In this document: in pieces, positions 7,162-16,547 of the stretch
How positions within the stretch are numbered: position 1 is the stretch's first letter
Layout: each line of letters opens with the position of its first letter
DNA from: a virus
DNA length: 41,445 bases
IMG/VR virus record: IMGVR_UViG_3300005293_000010
Span: 1,478-42,922 of that record
Reading direction: 5' to 3' (one strand)
Program-made: the position numbers and the translations under genes
The notes under the pieces: model-generated
What the model was told of the DNA's origin: nothing
Databases searched by the model: none
What the model saw: the letters and a program-made list of their open reading frames with translations, nothing else

Positions 7162-8828
7162 CACATGCCTCCAATCGTATAGCCCCGGTCTTTCAAGGCT
7201 TTGGTAACTTCCGCAGTGCTCTTTCCGCTGGCCTTAGCGGTGGCAGTGATGTCGGACAGCGTGACTGTTTTGCTCGCCGCTTGTGGCTGCGATGGCTCGC
7301 GCCCCGTTACTTCGGAGTTGAACGCATTGCGAACCGTTTTTGGGGCGGCGCGCGCAGCGGTAATTTCCTTCTGCATCTGCTGCGTGACCGCCATGTAGGA
7401 TTGATGGTCCATTGCCGTGCCGATCATTTCGCGGGCATGCTCTTTGTCGGCTACGGTCGGCACGCCTGATGGCGATATTGCACGAGCATAGACATTGACA
7501 AGTGCGTTGTTGGCCGCTGCGAACTGGCGCAGTTTTGGGTCATTCGTCTGGTTGTCGAACATGACATTCATCTTGCCGAACGGTAGCAGTCCGGAGCGCG
7601 CGACTTGCGCCGATGCCTGCTGTGCCAGCGGGATCAGACTTTCAGCTTCGCTTGCAGCCATTTCGACGTTGGCGATGCGAGTCCCTGCCGTGCGCTGCCC
7701 AGCCTTCGTGCCGAAATACTCGGCATTCTTGGCCGCGAGGTCTGCCCCGCCCTGCCCGCCGTCGCGCGTCTGCTTGGCGATTTCATTGCGCAACTTGATG
7801 ATGTTCTGCGCCCCCTGTGCGCCGCGACCAAGGTTCTGCATCACGCTGGTATCGCCCGCGCGGTACTGCTGCGCCATCATCTGTACAGTTTCATCCGGCA
7901 GCGTGCCGTCAGGCCCGGCCTCTTTTGCTGCCTGCTCCGCCCTCCAATGGCGCTCGCTCTGCGCACGTGCTGCGCGCTGATCCTGCGATTGCAGTGATTC
8001 ACCCGGCGTCACGGTCTTGCCGGTCGAGGCCAGTACCTTACCTGAATACTTGTCCATGCCTACCAATGCACCGCCCGAGTCACCGAAATGCAGTTCGCTG
8101 GCAGCGCCATAACCGCCTTGGATCGGGCGCACGGTGCCGTCATCGGCCATCTGAACCAGCGTTGGCCTGCCATCTGCGCCCATCACGGTACGCGGCTCGT
8201 TGGCGAATTTCGGGCGCACTTCAAGCGCCTGCTTGACCAGCTCCTTCGCCTGCGTCGGGAAGCCCGCCTTCATCGTGCGCTCTGCCTGCGCCATCAGGTA
8301 TTCATAGGAGCCAAATGCCGGCCCAGCCTGCTGCGTCTGCTGCTGTTGCGGCGCGGCCTGCGGCATCGCTTGCGCCCCTGCTTGCGGCTGGCTGGCCTGA
8401 TACGACTGAATCCAGTCAGGACCGCCAACCTTCGGCGACATCGAGCCACCCGGCATGGCCGACGCCATTGGCTGCTGCGGCATTGCTGGCGCTGGTGATG
8501 CATCCTGCTGCCCCGCAGCCGGCATCATGAACTGGCGGAATCGCTCGGCTTCCGCGCGGGCCGTGTCGTGATCCTGTAGCGAGCCGGTAGCGTCCTTGAT
8601 CTGCAAACCGCGCAACTGCGCCATCTGCGCCGCCTGCTCCTCGTCAAGCTTGCGTTTGCGGGCGGCGTAGCTGCCCTCCTGATACGCGCCAAGCCCGCCG
8701 CCGATAATCTGGCCGAGCGAGGTGGGCCGCAAGGATGGGCCTGATTGCTGCATCATCTGTGCAGCGGCAGCAAGCAAGCCCTGCGTCTGGTCGTCGCTCA
8801 TTCCTGAGAACTGGTCGAGTAATCCCAT
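7161..8828 (-). CDS. Ejection / internal virion protein, 555 aa
   Basis: An N-terminal Gly/Gln-rich helical segment leads into a Gln/Pro/Met-rich low-complexity region (about residues 110-170). Next come a lipase-like but non-catalytic stretch and a helical C-terminal half. No enzyme motif is seen. Its place between the 384-aa and 725-aa proteins matches the three-gene ejection set of P22-like phages (gp7, gp20, gp16). The assignment rests on order, size and composition. Confidence 0.6.
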   Translation of the reverse strand: MGLLDQFSGMSDDQTQGLLAAAAQMMQQSGPSLRPTSLGQIIGGGLGAYQEGSYAARKRKLDEEQAAQMAQLRGLQIKDATGSLQDHDTARAEAERFRQFMMPAAGQQDASPAPAMPQQPMASAMPGGSMSPKVGGPDWIQSYQASQPQAGAQAMPQAAPQQQQTQQAGPAFGSYEYLMAQAERTMKAGFPTQAKELVKQALEVRPKFANEPRTVMGADGRPTLVQMADDGTVRPIQGGYGAASELHFGDSGGALVGMDKYSGKVLASTGKTVTPGESLQSQDQRAARAQSERHWRAEQAAKEAGPDGTLPDETVQMMAQQYRAGDTSVMQNLGRGAQGAQNIIKLRNEIAKQTRDGGQGGADLAAKNAEYFGTKAGQRTAGTRIANVEMAASEAESLIPLAQQASAQVARSGLLPFGKMNVMFDNQTNDPKLRQFAAANNALVNVYARAISPSGVPTVADKEHAREMIGTAMDHQSYMAVTQQMQKEITAARAAPKTVRNAFNSEVTGREPSQPQAASKTVTLSDITATAKASGKSTAEVTKALKDRGYTIGGM

Positions 8829-8837
8829 TTCCGCCCC

Positions 8838-9992
8838 TTATTCCGAAAACCAATTGTTGTTGGCATACGTCGAGGTGCTTGGAACACTGCCGCCCTGCCC
8901 GAACACGTTACCAATCTGCTTGGAAAGGCCGAGTCCCGCCGCCGCGCCGCCGATCGCATTGCCCATAGGGTTGCTGTAAAGCGGCTGGCTGGTCGTACTC
9001 GATGCATTGGCCGACAGGTACGGCGACAGCAGCCCGTTGACCTTGCCAGCCTGATTCAACGCATACGAGTCCTGATTCTGGCCGACGTTGTACGCTTGGC
9101 CGAGCAAGCCGCCGAGATTCGCCACGCCCTGCTGCTGATTCGCCACGTTCAGCCCGTTTGTCTGCAACTGCGCGCCAACGTTGGTCTGGTTCGCGCCCTG
9201 CGTAAAGGCGGCGTTTTGGCCTGCCACACCGTACTGCTGCGCGCCGAGTCCCTGCGTTGCCGAAAGCGCGCGGTCCTGGCCTTGATTGAACGCAGTTGCC
9301 TGCGCGCCGACCGCCTGATTCGTGTTGTTCTGGCCGAACTGCGTTTGCGCCTGCGCCTGCTGCCGCGTGAAGTCGCTGATGGCGTTACCTTCTGCCACGC
9401 CCTGACGCGATCCGCCATATTGGCCAGCCAACACCGCGTTGCTGCGGACACCGGGCAGTATGTTGCGCTGCAAATTGTCGGTGGCATCGCTCTGCATCTG
9501 GCGGAATTGGTTGGTTGACTGGTCGAGTGCGCCGCCAATGGCTTTGGTGAGGTACGGATTCGCACCAGCATCGCCGTTGATGAACTTGTCGTAGGAGCCG
9601 GACAGGTTCATGCCGTTCTGGTCGGGCGCATTGATGGATGTTCCCGGCATGACCGGCGATGGCGTGTTGCCCTGCATCTGACCATAGGCCGTTTCGCGGA
9701 TATGGTTCTGATCCTGCCCAGCGTTGTAGCCAAGATAGCCGTCCTGCTGCGCGCCAAAGTTGGCGATGCCAGCGTTCTGCTTGTTGTCTAGCATCCCGGT
9801 GTACTTGTTGACCAAGCCGGAATTCGTGCCGCCATCGCCAAAGATCGCGCCAGAAATGCGCGGATCAAGCTGGCTCTGGTTCGTGACCGTTTGCGTGCCA
9901 GATTGCTTTGATCCACCACCAAGTGCCCCAGCCGCTAGGCCCAAGCCGCCGCCGATCAGGGATACCGCGCCTGCCGAAAGTCCGAATGCCAT
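8838..9992 (-). CDS. Gln/Asn-rich virion protein, probable DNA-transfer protein
   Basis: The N-terminus is hydrophobic and glycine-rich (about residues 4-27), as in pilot/DNA-transfer proteins. The rest is unusually rich in Gln, Asn, Gly and Ala, with long stretches such as QQAQAQTQFGQNNTNQ. It has 384 residues and no catalytic motif. It is the first of three consecutive proteins in the ejection-protein position, so I read it as an internal virion protein. A tail-tip role is the alternative. Confidence 0.55.
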   Translation of the reverse strand: MAFGLSAGAVSLIGGGLGLAAGALGGGSKQSGTQTVTNQSQLDPRISGAIFGDGGTNSGLVNKYTGMLDNKQNAGIANFGAQQDGYLGYNAGQDQNHIRETAYGQMQGNTPSPVMPGTSINAPDQNGMNLSGSYDKFINGDAGANPYLTKAIGGALDQSTNQFRQMQSDATDNLQRNILPGVRSNAVLAGQYGGSRQGVAEGNAISDFTRQQAQAQTQFGQNNTNQAVGAQATAFNQGQDRALSATQGLGAQQYGVAGQNAAFTQGANQTNVGAQLQTNGLNVANQQQGVANLGGLLGQAYNVGQNQDSYALNQAGKVNGLLSPYLSANASSTTSQPLYSNPMGNAIGGAAAGLGLSKQIGNVFGQGGSVPSTSTYANNNWFSE

Positions 9993-9993
9993 G

Positions 9994-10431
9994 TTAGTTC
10001 TCCAATGCTTCTAGGGTGATGTTCGGCAATGCGGCCTGCCGGTTTTGCAGCCGTGTACTGTCGTCGGTCATTTCGTCTTCAATTGCCGCCTGATCCGTCA
10101 ATTCGGTGTGCCAGAGCGTCGTCCATACCGTGTCTTCGTGCGCCACGCCAGCGCGTTTGGTGCCTGCCAGTGACGGCAATACGTGGTAGCCAATGAAGCG
10201 CTGCGGCCCGTTATCGGTCGTCACGGTGATGTCGCCGCACACGATGTTGACGGAATCCTTGTTATGCACCGCTCCGGTCAGTACCGTCCCAGCAGGAATG
10301 CGGATCGTGCGCGCCGCAACTTTGCCGTTGACGATTTGATCTGTGTTTAGATCGACCTGCGGCCCCTGCAAAATTGCAGATTCCAGTCGCTCAATGTCAC
10401 TTCTTGTCGCAATATTGCTCATAAGCCTCAT
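9994..10431 (-). CDS. Conserved virion-region protein, possible cupin-like fold
   Basis: I start it at the ATG at 10431 (MRLMSN); MSN at 10422 is also possible. A longer frame overlaps the upstream gene. The centre (RTIRIPAGTVLTGAVHNKD) has the alternating beta pattern and glycine turns of a small barrel. A helical tail follows (DDSTRLQNRQ). It lies between the tail-hub gene and the ejection proteins. A structural or assembly role is likely from position; the fold is inference. Confidence 0.6.
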   Translation of the reverse strand: MRLMSNIATRSDIERLESAILQGPQVDLNTDQIVNGKVAARTIRIPAGTVLTGAVHNKDSVNIVCGDITVTTDNGPQRFIGYHVLPSLAGTKRAGVAHEDTVWTTLWHTELTDQAAIEDEMTDDSTRLQNRQAALPNITLEALEN

Positions 10432-10444
10432 TTTACAGGTAGTT

Positions 10445-10714
10445 TCATCCAAGAAACGCCCAAATCGTGCCATTGAATCTATAAAGGCCCGCGCCGCTGC
10501 CAGGATCAATTACCGTGCCATCGAAATTGCGCAGCATCCCCTCGCGCGGCTTGGCAGGGTAGGCGTACACGACTGGCGCGAAGCCATCGGCAACCGCGTC
10601 AATCGCCGCCTTGAGCTTGGCCGATTCTTCGCGCCACCAGCGCTGCATTAACGCCGGATCGGTCGGCGCATCGCTTGGGTTGTAGCCGTTTGCGGCGCTG
10701 TTCAATGGCCTCAA
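10445..10714 (-). CDS. Hypothetical protein, 89 aa, TTG start
   Basis: The reading frame begins with TTG at 10714, overlapping the upstream stop as TTGA, and has a GGGGGC ribosome site 8 bases before it. The helical middle (MQRWWREESAKLKAAIDAV) is followed by a short beta region ending in YRFNGTIWAFLG, a pattern common in small phage tail-associated proteins. It sits between the hub/nozzle gene and the cupin-like gene. Confidence 0.6.
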   Translation of the reverse strand: MRPLNSAANGYNPSDAPTDPALMQRWWREESAKLKAAIDAVADGFAPVVYAYPAKPREGMLRNFDGTVIDPGSGAGLYRFNGTIWAFLG

Positions 10715-12261
10715 AATTCGCCCCCATCCGTTACCTCAAGCGTGTATGCGTCCAATTTCCAACTGAACGCGGTGCCGGATTCGAACCGGATCGCCAAGTA
10801 TCGCCCGCTGGTCATTGGGTCGAGCCGCAGCGTTTGCCCGATGGTGTAGACCATGGCTGTGCCGTAGGTAGGAGCTTTGGACACGTCATCCGACCAGCCG
10901 ACACGCACAAGCACGGTGCCGCCGACGTTGCCGACGATGCGCGGGCGGATTTCCTTGATGAGCTTGATTCGCTCCGGTGCGTCGAAGGTCAGGCCGGTGC
11001 GCTCAAGGTAGGCGTCGGGGATCGCGCCGTCGAAGCTGGCCGAGGCGTCCAGCAGGTACAGCTTCACGTTGGCGCTACCCATCATTACGCGGGCCGTATC
11101 AGGCGTGAAGTCCGGCCCATTCCACGCGGTCAGGTCGGTATCCCACGGGTCGCTGTCCTGATTCCAGTTGCCCGACAGCGAGTTGTCCACAGGCCCATAG
11201 GCGGCGTGATTCACTGCTGGCAGAGTGCGGAATGATACCGTCTTGTCCACAAAGTTATACACAAGCGCGGTGTCACAAGACGTTGCGCCGATGGACGGAT
11301 AGCACACGAAAATCTCATTCAGGAACGGGTTCTTGAAGCAGAACACCTTGCCGAGCGATTCAACGTCAATGTTCTGGAAGAAGAATCGCCGCGCTTTCTT
11401 GTCCAGCACCGACGAGGCCGAAAAACCGTCATGGATGACGATGTCGGAGCCGGTGACCGCGAAGTGGAAAGCGTCGAATTCAACCGCGCAATTCTTGTTC
11501 AGCAGTCCGGACATACCAAACACCTTGCGGCTTTTCAGGACGAACGCGCCGCCAATGTAGTCGATAGCGTAGGTGGACGACTCCTTGTAGACGATCAATG
11601 AATCTTTCAGGCCGAGGCCGTCAACGATGGGGTCTTGGCCTTCTGCGAGGTCGAACTCGCCCGCGTCCTGCGTCTGGTCGGCTTCGTTCCAGGTGGACGG
11701 CAGCGAGCCGGGGACGGCGAGGTTGGACCACTTGACCATGAACGGGTAATCAACGCCTGCTTTCGTGACGCCCAGCGCGACGATCAGGGTCTTAAACTGG
11801 CGCAGCGTGCGGCATGAGGTCGCAGCTGGCCACGCGGGGAGGTCGAGGAACTTGTGCGTCAAGTCCTGATCCCAGTACATCGGCGCTTTGCCGTCGTTGG
11901 CGTTCAGCACAGGGATGCCGCCGAACACGAAGCCGCTCCACTGGTTGACGGTGCCCGCGCGTGCGGTGGCGTGCGTAATGTCGGTGTGGGTGGTGACCCC
12001 GGAGGCATTGGAGGTAACGTATTGACCTGCTGCCGTGGCGTAAAGCCAGTATCTAGCCCCTGCCACATTGCAGGGCATGACGTATTGGGGGGCGGTGACC
12101 GGATCGTTATAGACGGACCCGTGCCCAAGGAACTGCATCGCAGCGCCGTCAAGGAAGCGGATATTCTTCGCGTCAGACCAAGCGCCTATTGCGATTTCGG
12201 TCGCGGACGAATCCTTGATGACGCCAAGCGCGCCGCATTGTGGGACCGGTACTTTTGCCAT
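10711..12261 (-). CDS. Tail hub / nozzle protein (P22 gp10-like)
   Basis: This 516-residue protein is rich in beta strands, with repeated YxxxxxG and W motifs typical of the beta-propeller nozzle proteins that close the portal channel (P22 gp10 / packaged-DNA-stabilisation family). Examples are IVYKESSTYAIDYIGG and FVFGGIPVLNANDGK. The order (adaptor, fibre proteins, then this) fits a short tail. The assignment comes from pattern and position; I see no catalytic residues. Confidence 0.7.
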   Translation of the reverse strand: MAKVPVPQCGALGVIKDSSATEIAIGAWSDAKNIRFLDGAAMQFLGHGSVYNDPVTAPQYVMPCNVAGARYWLYATAAGQYVTSNASGVTTHTDITHATARAGTVNQWSGFVFGGIPVLNANDGKAPMYWDQDLTHKFLDLPAWPAATSCRTLRQFKTLIVALGVTKAGVDYPFMVKWSNLAVPGSLPSTWNEADQTQDAGEFDLAEGQDPIVDGLGLKDSLIVYKESSTYAIDYIGGAFVLKSRKVFGMSGLLNKNCAVEFDAFHFAVTGSDIVIHDGFSASSVLDKKARRFFFQNIDVESLGKVFCFKNPFLNEIFVCYPSIGATSCDTALVYNFVDKTVSFRTLPAVNHAAYGPVDNSLSGNWNQDSDPWDTDLTAWNGPDFTPDTARVMMGSANVKLYLLDASASFDGAIPDAYLERTGLTFDAPERIKLIKEIRPRIVGNVGGTVLVRVGWSDDVSKAPTYGTAMVYTIGQTLRLDPMTSGRYLAIRFESGTAFSWKLDAYTLEVTDGGEF

Positions 12262-12267
12262 GTGCGC

Positions 12268-12879
12268 CTAGCGGTAATAGGTGATGGTGATGGACGAGCC
12301 AGCCGGAACGGTGAGCGGGTAGCTCGCGCCCGGTGCAATAGCAATGTTCGTCAGCGAAACAGGCGTTGCCGGCCCGCCGATACCGCCCGCGAAGGTCTGT
12401 CCGAAGCCGGTAGCGTCCGCGCCATTGCTGCGGGTATAGATGATGTTGGCCGAACCGCTGTTGGTGATCGGCCCCGAAGTGTGCCAACCGGTGTCGTAAC
12501 TGATCGCCGCCGAACCTGCCACGGCGTTGTTATAGGCGGTCGCCGTGCTGACGATGGATTCGGTGCCATCGGCGTATTTAAACAGCGTCAGGGCGCTGTA
12601 CGACCCGCTGCCGCCGCCATTGACGGTAGACAGCGCCGCCGCCGCGACAGGCTGCACGTTGCTCCAGTCGTTCGCCGCAGGGCCGTTGCCCGATCCGCTG
12701 CCGACATAGAACACATTCACCGCGAGGATGGACACCGACAAGCCGCCCGCCTGCCCCTGCCCGACCAGCGTTTCAAGCTGGTAGGTCGAGGTCGGCGCGA
12801 CCCACGTTGTATCAGCCGTGAAGGTCTGCGACACAAGGATGCGCGGCGCGAATACCGCCAGCATCATGGCCGGGTTCAT
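12268..12879 (-). CDS. Tail fibre / tip protein, 203 aa
   Basis: I start it at 12879 (MNPAMM), where ATG overlaps the upstream stop as ATGA. A longer frame to 13005 lies inside the neighbouring gene. The protein is Ser/Gly/Ala/Thr-rich and beta-like throughout, with TFTADTTWVAP near residue 18. This resembles the C-terminal domains of tail fibres and ends in a strand-rich tip ITITYYR. It is probably an accessory or terminal part of the fibre encoded just upstream. Confidence 0.55.
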   Translation of the reverse strand: MNPAMMLAVFAPRILVSQTFTADTTWVAPTSTYQLETLVGQGQAGGLSVSILAVNVFYVGSGSGNGPAANDWSNVQPVAAAALSTVNGGGSGSYSALTLFKYADGTESIVSTATAYNNAVAGSAAISYDTGWHTSGPITNSGSANIIYTRSNGADATGFGQTFAGGIGGPATPVSLTNIAIAPGASYPLTVPAGSSITITYYR

Positions 12880-13733
12880 CGCACCAGCCCGTAGATCGTG
12901 CCGTCGCCGTAGGACATCAGCAGGATAAAATTGCTGCCCGACGATTGCAAGGTGATGCCGGCGCTGGAAAACGTCGTCGTTTCGGTGCCGTCGGCCTTCT
13001 TCCACACGATGCCGGTCGAGGCCAGGGCGATTGCCCCGCCGTTGGTCAGTTTCAGCATGACGGCGGCGAAGCGGCCAGCCGGAAAGCCGGTAGCCGACAG
13101 CGAAAACGAGCCGGTGGCGGTGAGCTTCTGGCCCTCGCCGTTGGCGTAGTTGACCACTTGCGCGGTGGTGCCGCTGTTGCCCATGTCATAGATCGGATCG
13201 CCCCGGCCATCAATCGCCGCCCAATAGCCCGTGCTGCCGTTGGTGGTGTAGAACTTGCCCGCGTTGGCCGGGGTCGTCACGCCCGGCAGCAGGCCGGTCA
13301 CGGCGATCTGGTCGATGTAGTTCTGCGTCACCGCTTCGAGCTGGAACGATGTGCCGTTGTAGATGGCCGAGTACAGCCGCCCCACGACCAGGTCGCCCGA
13401 CGCCAGCGCCGCGCCCGATACGCTCGTCACCGCCTTGGCAGCGAGGCCGGAAATGTTCAGCGTGACCGGGCCGGTGTTGGTGGCAATCGGGGAGAACACC
13501 GCCACCATGCGGGAGCCGTATGCCGTCAGCGTGGTGGCCGGCGTCAGCGTGTAGACGTTGGCCGCGCCGCCGTCCGCACCGGACACGACGACCGCGCCGG
13601 TCAGCCCCGCGAAGGCCTGCCGCAGCGCTGTCTTGATGTTGCGGATATGGTCGTCGCCGTTGGCCTTGGCGTCCGCACCGGTCGGGTTGGCCGGGTTCAG
13701 GTCGATGATGTTGGTGACTGTTTCGAGACTCAT
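12876..13733 (-). CDS. Tail fibre / needle-like protein, 285 aa
   Basis: The N-terminus (SLETVTNIIDLNPANPTGAD, then DDHIRNIKTALRQAF) is a recognisable phage tail module that precedes a shaft. The rest is Gly/Thr/Ser-rich beta repeats such as GPVTLNISGLAAKAV, typical of trimeric fibres. It is transcribed between the adaptor and the tip protein, so it should be part of the short tail. Confidence 0.7.
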   Translation of the reverse strand: MSLETVTNIIDLNPANPTGADAKANGDDHIRNIKTALRQAFAGLTGAVVVSGADGGAANVYTLTPATTLTAYGSRMVAVFSPIATNTGPVTLNISGLAAKAVTSVSGAALASGDLVVGRLYSAIYNGTSFQLEAVTQNYIDQIAVTGLLPGVTTPANAGKFYTTNGSTGYWAAIDGRGDPIYDMGNSGTTAQVVNYANGEGQKLTATGSFSLSATGFPAGRFAAVMLKLTNGGAIALASTGIVWKKADGTETTTFSSAGITLQSSGSNFILLMSYGDGTIYGLVR

Positions 13734-13742
13734 GGTGGTTCC

Positions 13743-14387
13743 TTATACGGGGCGAACGTCGGAGCGAACGCGCATGCTTGATCCGCTGAACCAGTCGGGC
13801 CGGTTAACCGACTGGATGGCGTCGGCGTACTTCTTTTCCCATGCGGGCAGCTCGGCCCAATTCTTCGTATAGCTCAGCGCCTCGCACATGGCGGCGGCGA
13901 GATACACGTTCGGATGTTGCTCGATCAGCCAGTTCGACCCTGCGGAATCGGCCAGCGGAGGCACGTAGGCGCGATACGCCGCGCCCAAGCTGATATCGGC
14001 GTCCGGTGTCGGGTACAGGTAGATCGCCGCGCCGATGCTGGTGAAATAGCGCGGCGTGCCGGCGCTGATGCTCGACGCGCGGGCGTTGAACTGGTCCGGC
14101 GTGATGTAGTCAAGCGGCGGGTTGTTCGGCACCGACAGGCTGCGGATTTCCGCGAAGTCGTCCGGGATCGCCACCGAGGGATTGCCGGCTGTCGCCGCCA
14201 GTGTGGCAATCGACTCCTGCAAGCGCGCCTCCAGATCGGCATTCAGGCGCTTTTCGGCCAGCATGACGAAATCGGGGATCATCGGCGCGAGGTCGGCGCG
14301 GTTGCCGTTCCACTTGCCGATGGCCGTCAGCAGCCAGTCGTAATCGCGTGCTGCCGCGCTGGCGGTGGTTTGTACGATGATGGTCAT
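13743..14387 (-). CDS. Head-tail adaptor (P22 gp4 / tail tubular A-like)
   Basis: This 214-residue helical protein has features of the adaptor ring that binds below the portal: an N-terminal amphipathic helix (DWLLTAIGKW), the segment FVMLAEKRLNADLEARL near residue 40, then beta strands (PRYFTSIGAAIYLYPTP) and a C-terminal helical bundle with MCEALSYTKN. This layout matches tail tubular protein A / gp4-type connectors. It follows the tailspike gene in the minus-strand order. Confidence 0.7.
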   Translation of the reverse strand: MTIIVQTTASAAARDYDWLLTAIGKWNGNRADLAPMIPDFVMLAEKRLNADLEARLQESIATLAATAGNPSVAIPDDFAEIRSLSVPNNPPLDYITPDQFNARASSISAGTPRYFTSIGAAIYLYPTPDADISLGAAYRAYVPPLADSAGSNWLIEQHPNVYLAAAMCEALSYTKNWAELPAWEKKYADAIQSVNRPDWFSGSSMRVRSDVRPV

Positions 14388-14393
14388 ATGCGC

Positions 14394-16208
14394 TTAGCGG
14401 TTGTACATGATGATGGTTGGCGCGCTGCCCGGGTAAGTAAAGATGACCTGATCGGTGGGATTCAGGTCAATCAATCCCAGCACAGGAACCGCGTCACCGA
14501 AATTATTCCGCACGAAGACAGCGGAAGTGACCGTGACCCCAGGCTGCACGTTGAGCGTTTGCTTGTTGCCGCTATTGTTCGTGTACGTCCATGGCGAAGC
14601 GCCAACGGTCAGCGAGGTGCGTGCGCGGATCGGCGCTTCCAGTGCGCTCGCGTACATGTTGCCGGCTTCGTGAAACGTGATGAGCGACGGATCGGAGAAG
14701 CTGAAATACGGTCGCGCCGCGTTAGGCGCGTAGTCGTTCAGGTGCTTGAACCCGCAGCCAGTGACCGACACGGACGCCTTGGTTTCGCTGTCGATGCGGA
14801 TATTGTTGGTGACGAATTGCGTGCTGCTAATGCGGCTTAACCCGACGCCAACAAATGAAAACGCGACTGCCCCACCGCTACCTGTGCTGACACTATAGAA
14901 ATCGGCTATGCCTCCCTGCCACTCACAGTAAGTGCCGTCAATAGCTACTCCAACGGCACCCTCGATACCCGGATTCGTGATCTTCATGCCGCCGCGCGAT
15001 GGCGTGCCAGTATCGGTCCCGTTGCCCTCCATGCTCCCTGCCGTCATCACAATAGAAGAAGGCGAATTAAAAATCATGGCCCAATACTTTTGAGCGCTAA
15101 AAACGCAAGCGTTAAGCGAAATAGCATTCGGATGCGAGAAATCCGAGCGGTCAAGCTGGATGCCGTAGGCATTCCCCCTGAAAACGCAGCGCTGCAAATG
15201 CGTTGAGAGTACATCCGTTCCTTTGATGCCGTATTCGTAATTCTCGATCACGACATCATCGAAGGTGCCAAGCGAGCAGTTATCCATCGAAATCGCTGTG
15301 CCGACAAATGATCCGCCAAGCGCGCGCAAATGGATGCCGCGCACATGCTGGTAACTGTGGACGCCCGCGCCGGCATAACCCTTGATCCGGATGGCGTTCC
15401 CGCTTGGGACATTCGAAACGATCTGTGATGCTCCGCTACCGCGCCCGACCAGCGATACCCGCGTGAAGTCGTCAGTTTCGCGGCCCGCTGCATGGTCGAT
15501 CAACAATTCCGCGCTGGTATAAAAAGTACCAATGCCACTCTCTGCCTCGCCGCCAGTCGGCAGTAAGGCATTGATGCATTTTTGCGCAGCGGCCCAGTCA
15601 TCGGTTCCGCTGAACGTGGTCAGATTGTAATCACCCTTCGCTCCGAACTGGCGAAACGTCAGATAGCCCGCCCATTTTAGTTTCCAGCGCCCGCCATCGG
15701 TGGCGACGATGACGGTGCCGCCGTTGTCTGCGCTGGCCGTGTCGGACGCATCGAGATAGTAGTTACCGCCACCGCCATCGCCGGAAGCGTAGTAGCCAGT
15801 GACCAACACATGCTTCGAAGGCCGCGAGGAATTGAGGGCGCGCAGAGCGGCAATCGAAGTCGCAACAGCAATGCTGCCACCGATCAGCCCCGCCCCGCTT
15901 GGCGCTGCCAACTGCGCCAGCGTCGCGTTCGGGTTGTCCGAGGGATCGGCTTGGATGATCTTGCGTGTGAATGGCGCAATCCGCACGCTGGCAAAGTGCG
16001 CGGTGTATTCGCCGTTCGGGGCATAGAAGCCGAAATGGCCATTGTCGTCGGTGATGATCGGCCCGAGGATCGGCGTCACGCCCTCGTCGGAGTACAGCGC
16101 AGCAGGCAAGCCCGTTGCGTCATCCGTGACGGTCACAGCGACGCCGGAAAGCGCTTGCAGGCCGTTGCCGTTGATGCGGGAAGCGAGGTTATCGTCGTAT
16201 CGTTGCAT
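14394..16208 (-). CDS. Tailspike with parallel beta-helix domain
   Basis: The 604-residue protein starts with an Ig/carboxypeptidase-like domain (about residues 18-85, SGVAVTVTDDATGLPAALY) that probably binds the virion. A linker follows, then a module with FRQFGAKGDYN near residue 180 that marks the start of pectin-lyase-type spikes. Repeating rungs (for example SLGTFDDVVIENYEYGIKG) run to about residue 500, and a distinct C-terminal domain follows. Such spikes bind and often cut surface polysaccharide. No catalytic pair can be assigned from sequence alone. The ribosome site GGAG lies 6 bases upstream. Confidence 0.82.
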   Translation of the reverse strand: MQRYDDNLASRINGNGLQALSGVAVTVTDDATGLPAALYSDEGVTPILGPIITDDNGHFGFYAPNGEYTAHFASVRIAPFTRKIIQADPSDNPNATLAQLAAPSGAGLIGGSIAVATSIAALRALNSSRPSKHVLVTGYYASGDGGGGNYYLDASDTASADNGGTVIVATDGGRWKLKWAGYLTFRQFGAKGDYNLTTFSGTDDWAAAQKCINALLPTGGEAESGIGTFYTSAELLIDHAAGRETDDFTRVSLVGRGSGASQIVSNVPSGNAIRIKGYAGAGVHSYQHVRGIHLRALGGSFVGTAISMDNCSLGTFDDVVIENYEYGIKGTDVLSTHLQRCVFRGNAYGIQLDRSDFSHPNAISLNACVFSAQKYWAMIFNSPSSIVMTAGSMEGNGTDTGTPSRGGMKITNPGIEGAVGVAIDGTYCEWQGGIADFYSVSTGSGGAVAFSFVGVGLSRISSTQFVTNNIRIDSETKASVSVTGCGFKHLNDYAPNAARPYFSFSDPSLITFHEAGNMYASALEAPIRARTSLTVGASPWTYTNNSGNKQTLNVQPGVTVTSAVFVRNNFGDAVPVLGLIDLNPTDQVIFTYPGSAPTIIMYNR

Positions 16209-16216
16209 TTGTTCTC

Positions 16217-16231
16217 CGGCGCTTCACAGCG
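16217..16231 (-). promoter_or_regulatory. 15-bp leader motif, copy 1 (upstream of tailspike)
   Basis: On the minus strand CGCTGTGAAGCGCCG lies just before the tailspike start. It can fold as a 4-bp CGCU/AGCG stem closed by a GUGA (GNRA) tetraloop. The identical 15 bases occur in the portal leader at 24878-24892. One such pair is expected by chance in a genome of this size, so only the shared leader position makes it notable. Confidence 0.3.
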
Positions 16232-16251
16232 GTGAGAGTTGATCGGTTACT

Positions 16252-16539
16252 TCAAAGTTTTCCGGGCCAAATCCTGAAAAGCGAGTTATCAGGATGCTCG
16301 ACCACGCGCTTGATGTGCGCCGGGTCATCCATGAAGTCCGCGAAACTGACCTGATTGTCGTTGCAATACTTTTCCACGATGACCATCGGGATCGACGCCG
16401 CGTGCTTGACCTCACTGCTACCGTGGAAGCCAGCGTTGTGCTGCGCCTTCGCAAACTCGGCAACCGGCGTGCAGTCCTGCGACCGGTTGATGATCAGTTC
16501 ATCGCCTTGCGCGTGGTAGCTGGTGGAAAGGTCGAGCAT
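16252..16539 (-). CDS. Conserved virion-associated protein of the RSQD type, 95 aa
   Basis: The pattern NRSQDCTPVAEFAKAQHNAG followed by HAASIPMVIVEKYC resembles a small protein found near head-closure and tail genes in many short-tailed phages (RSQDVxPI... then ASIPxVVxEKW). The role is unknown to me. It sits between tailspike and FN3-like protein. It is soluble and has no signal peptide. Confidence 0.65.
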   Translation of the reverse strand: MLDLSTSYHAQGDELIINRSQDCTPVAEFAKAQHNAGFHGSSEVKHAASIPMVIVEKYCNDNQVSFADFMDDPAHIKRVVEHPDNSLFRIWPGKL

Positions 16540-16547
16540 GCAATCCC

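Noticed and set aside
11854-12894. A 346-codon plus-strand frame opposite the tail hub and fibre genes
   Set aside because: It is rich in Arg, Gly and Val with no recognisable domain. It is a shadow of the minus-strand tail genes.
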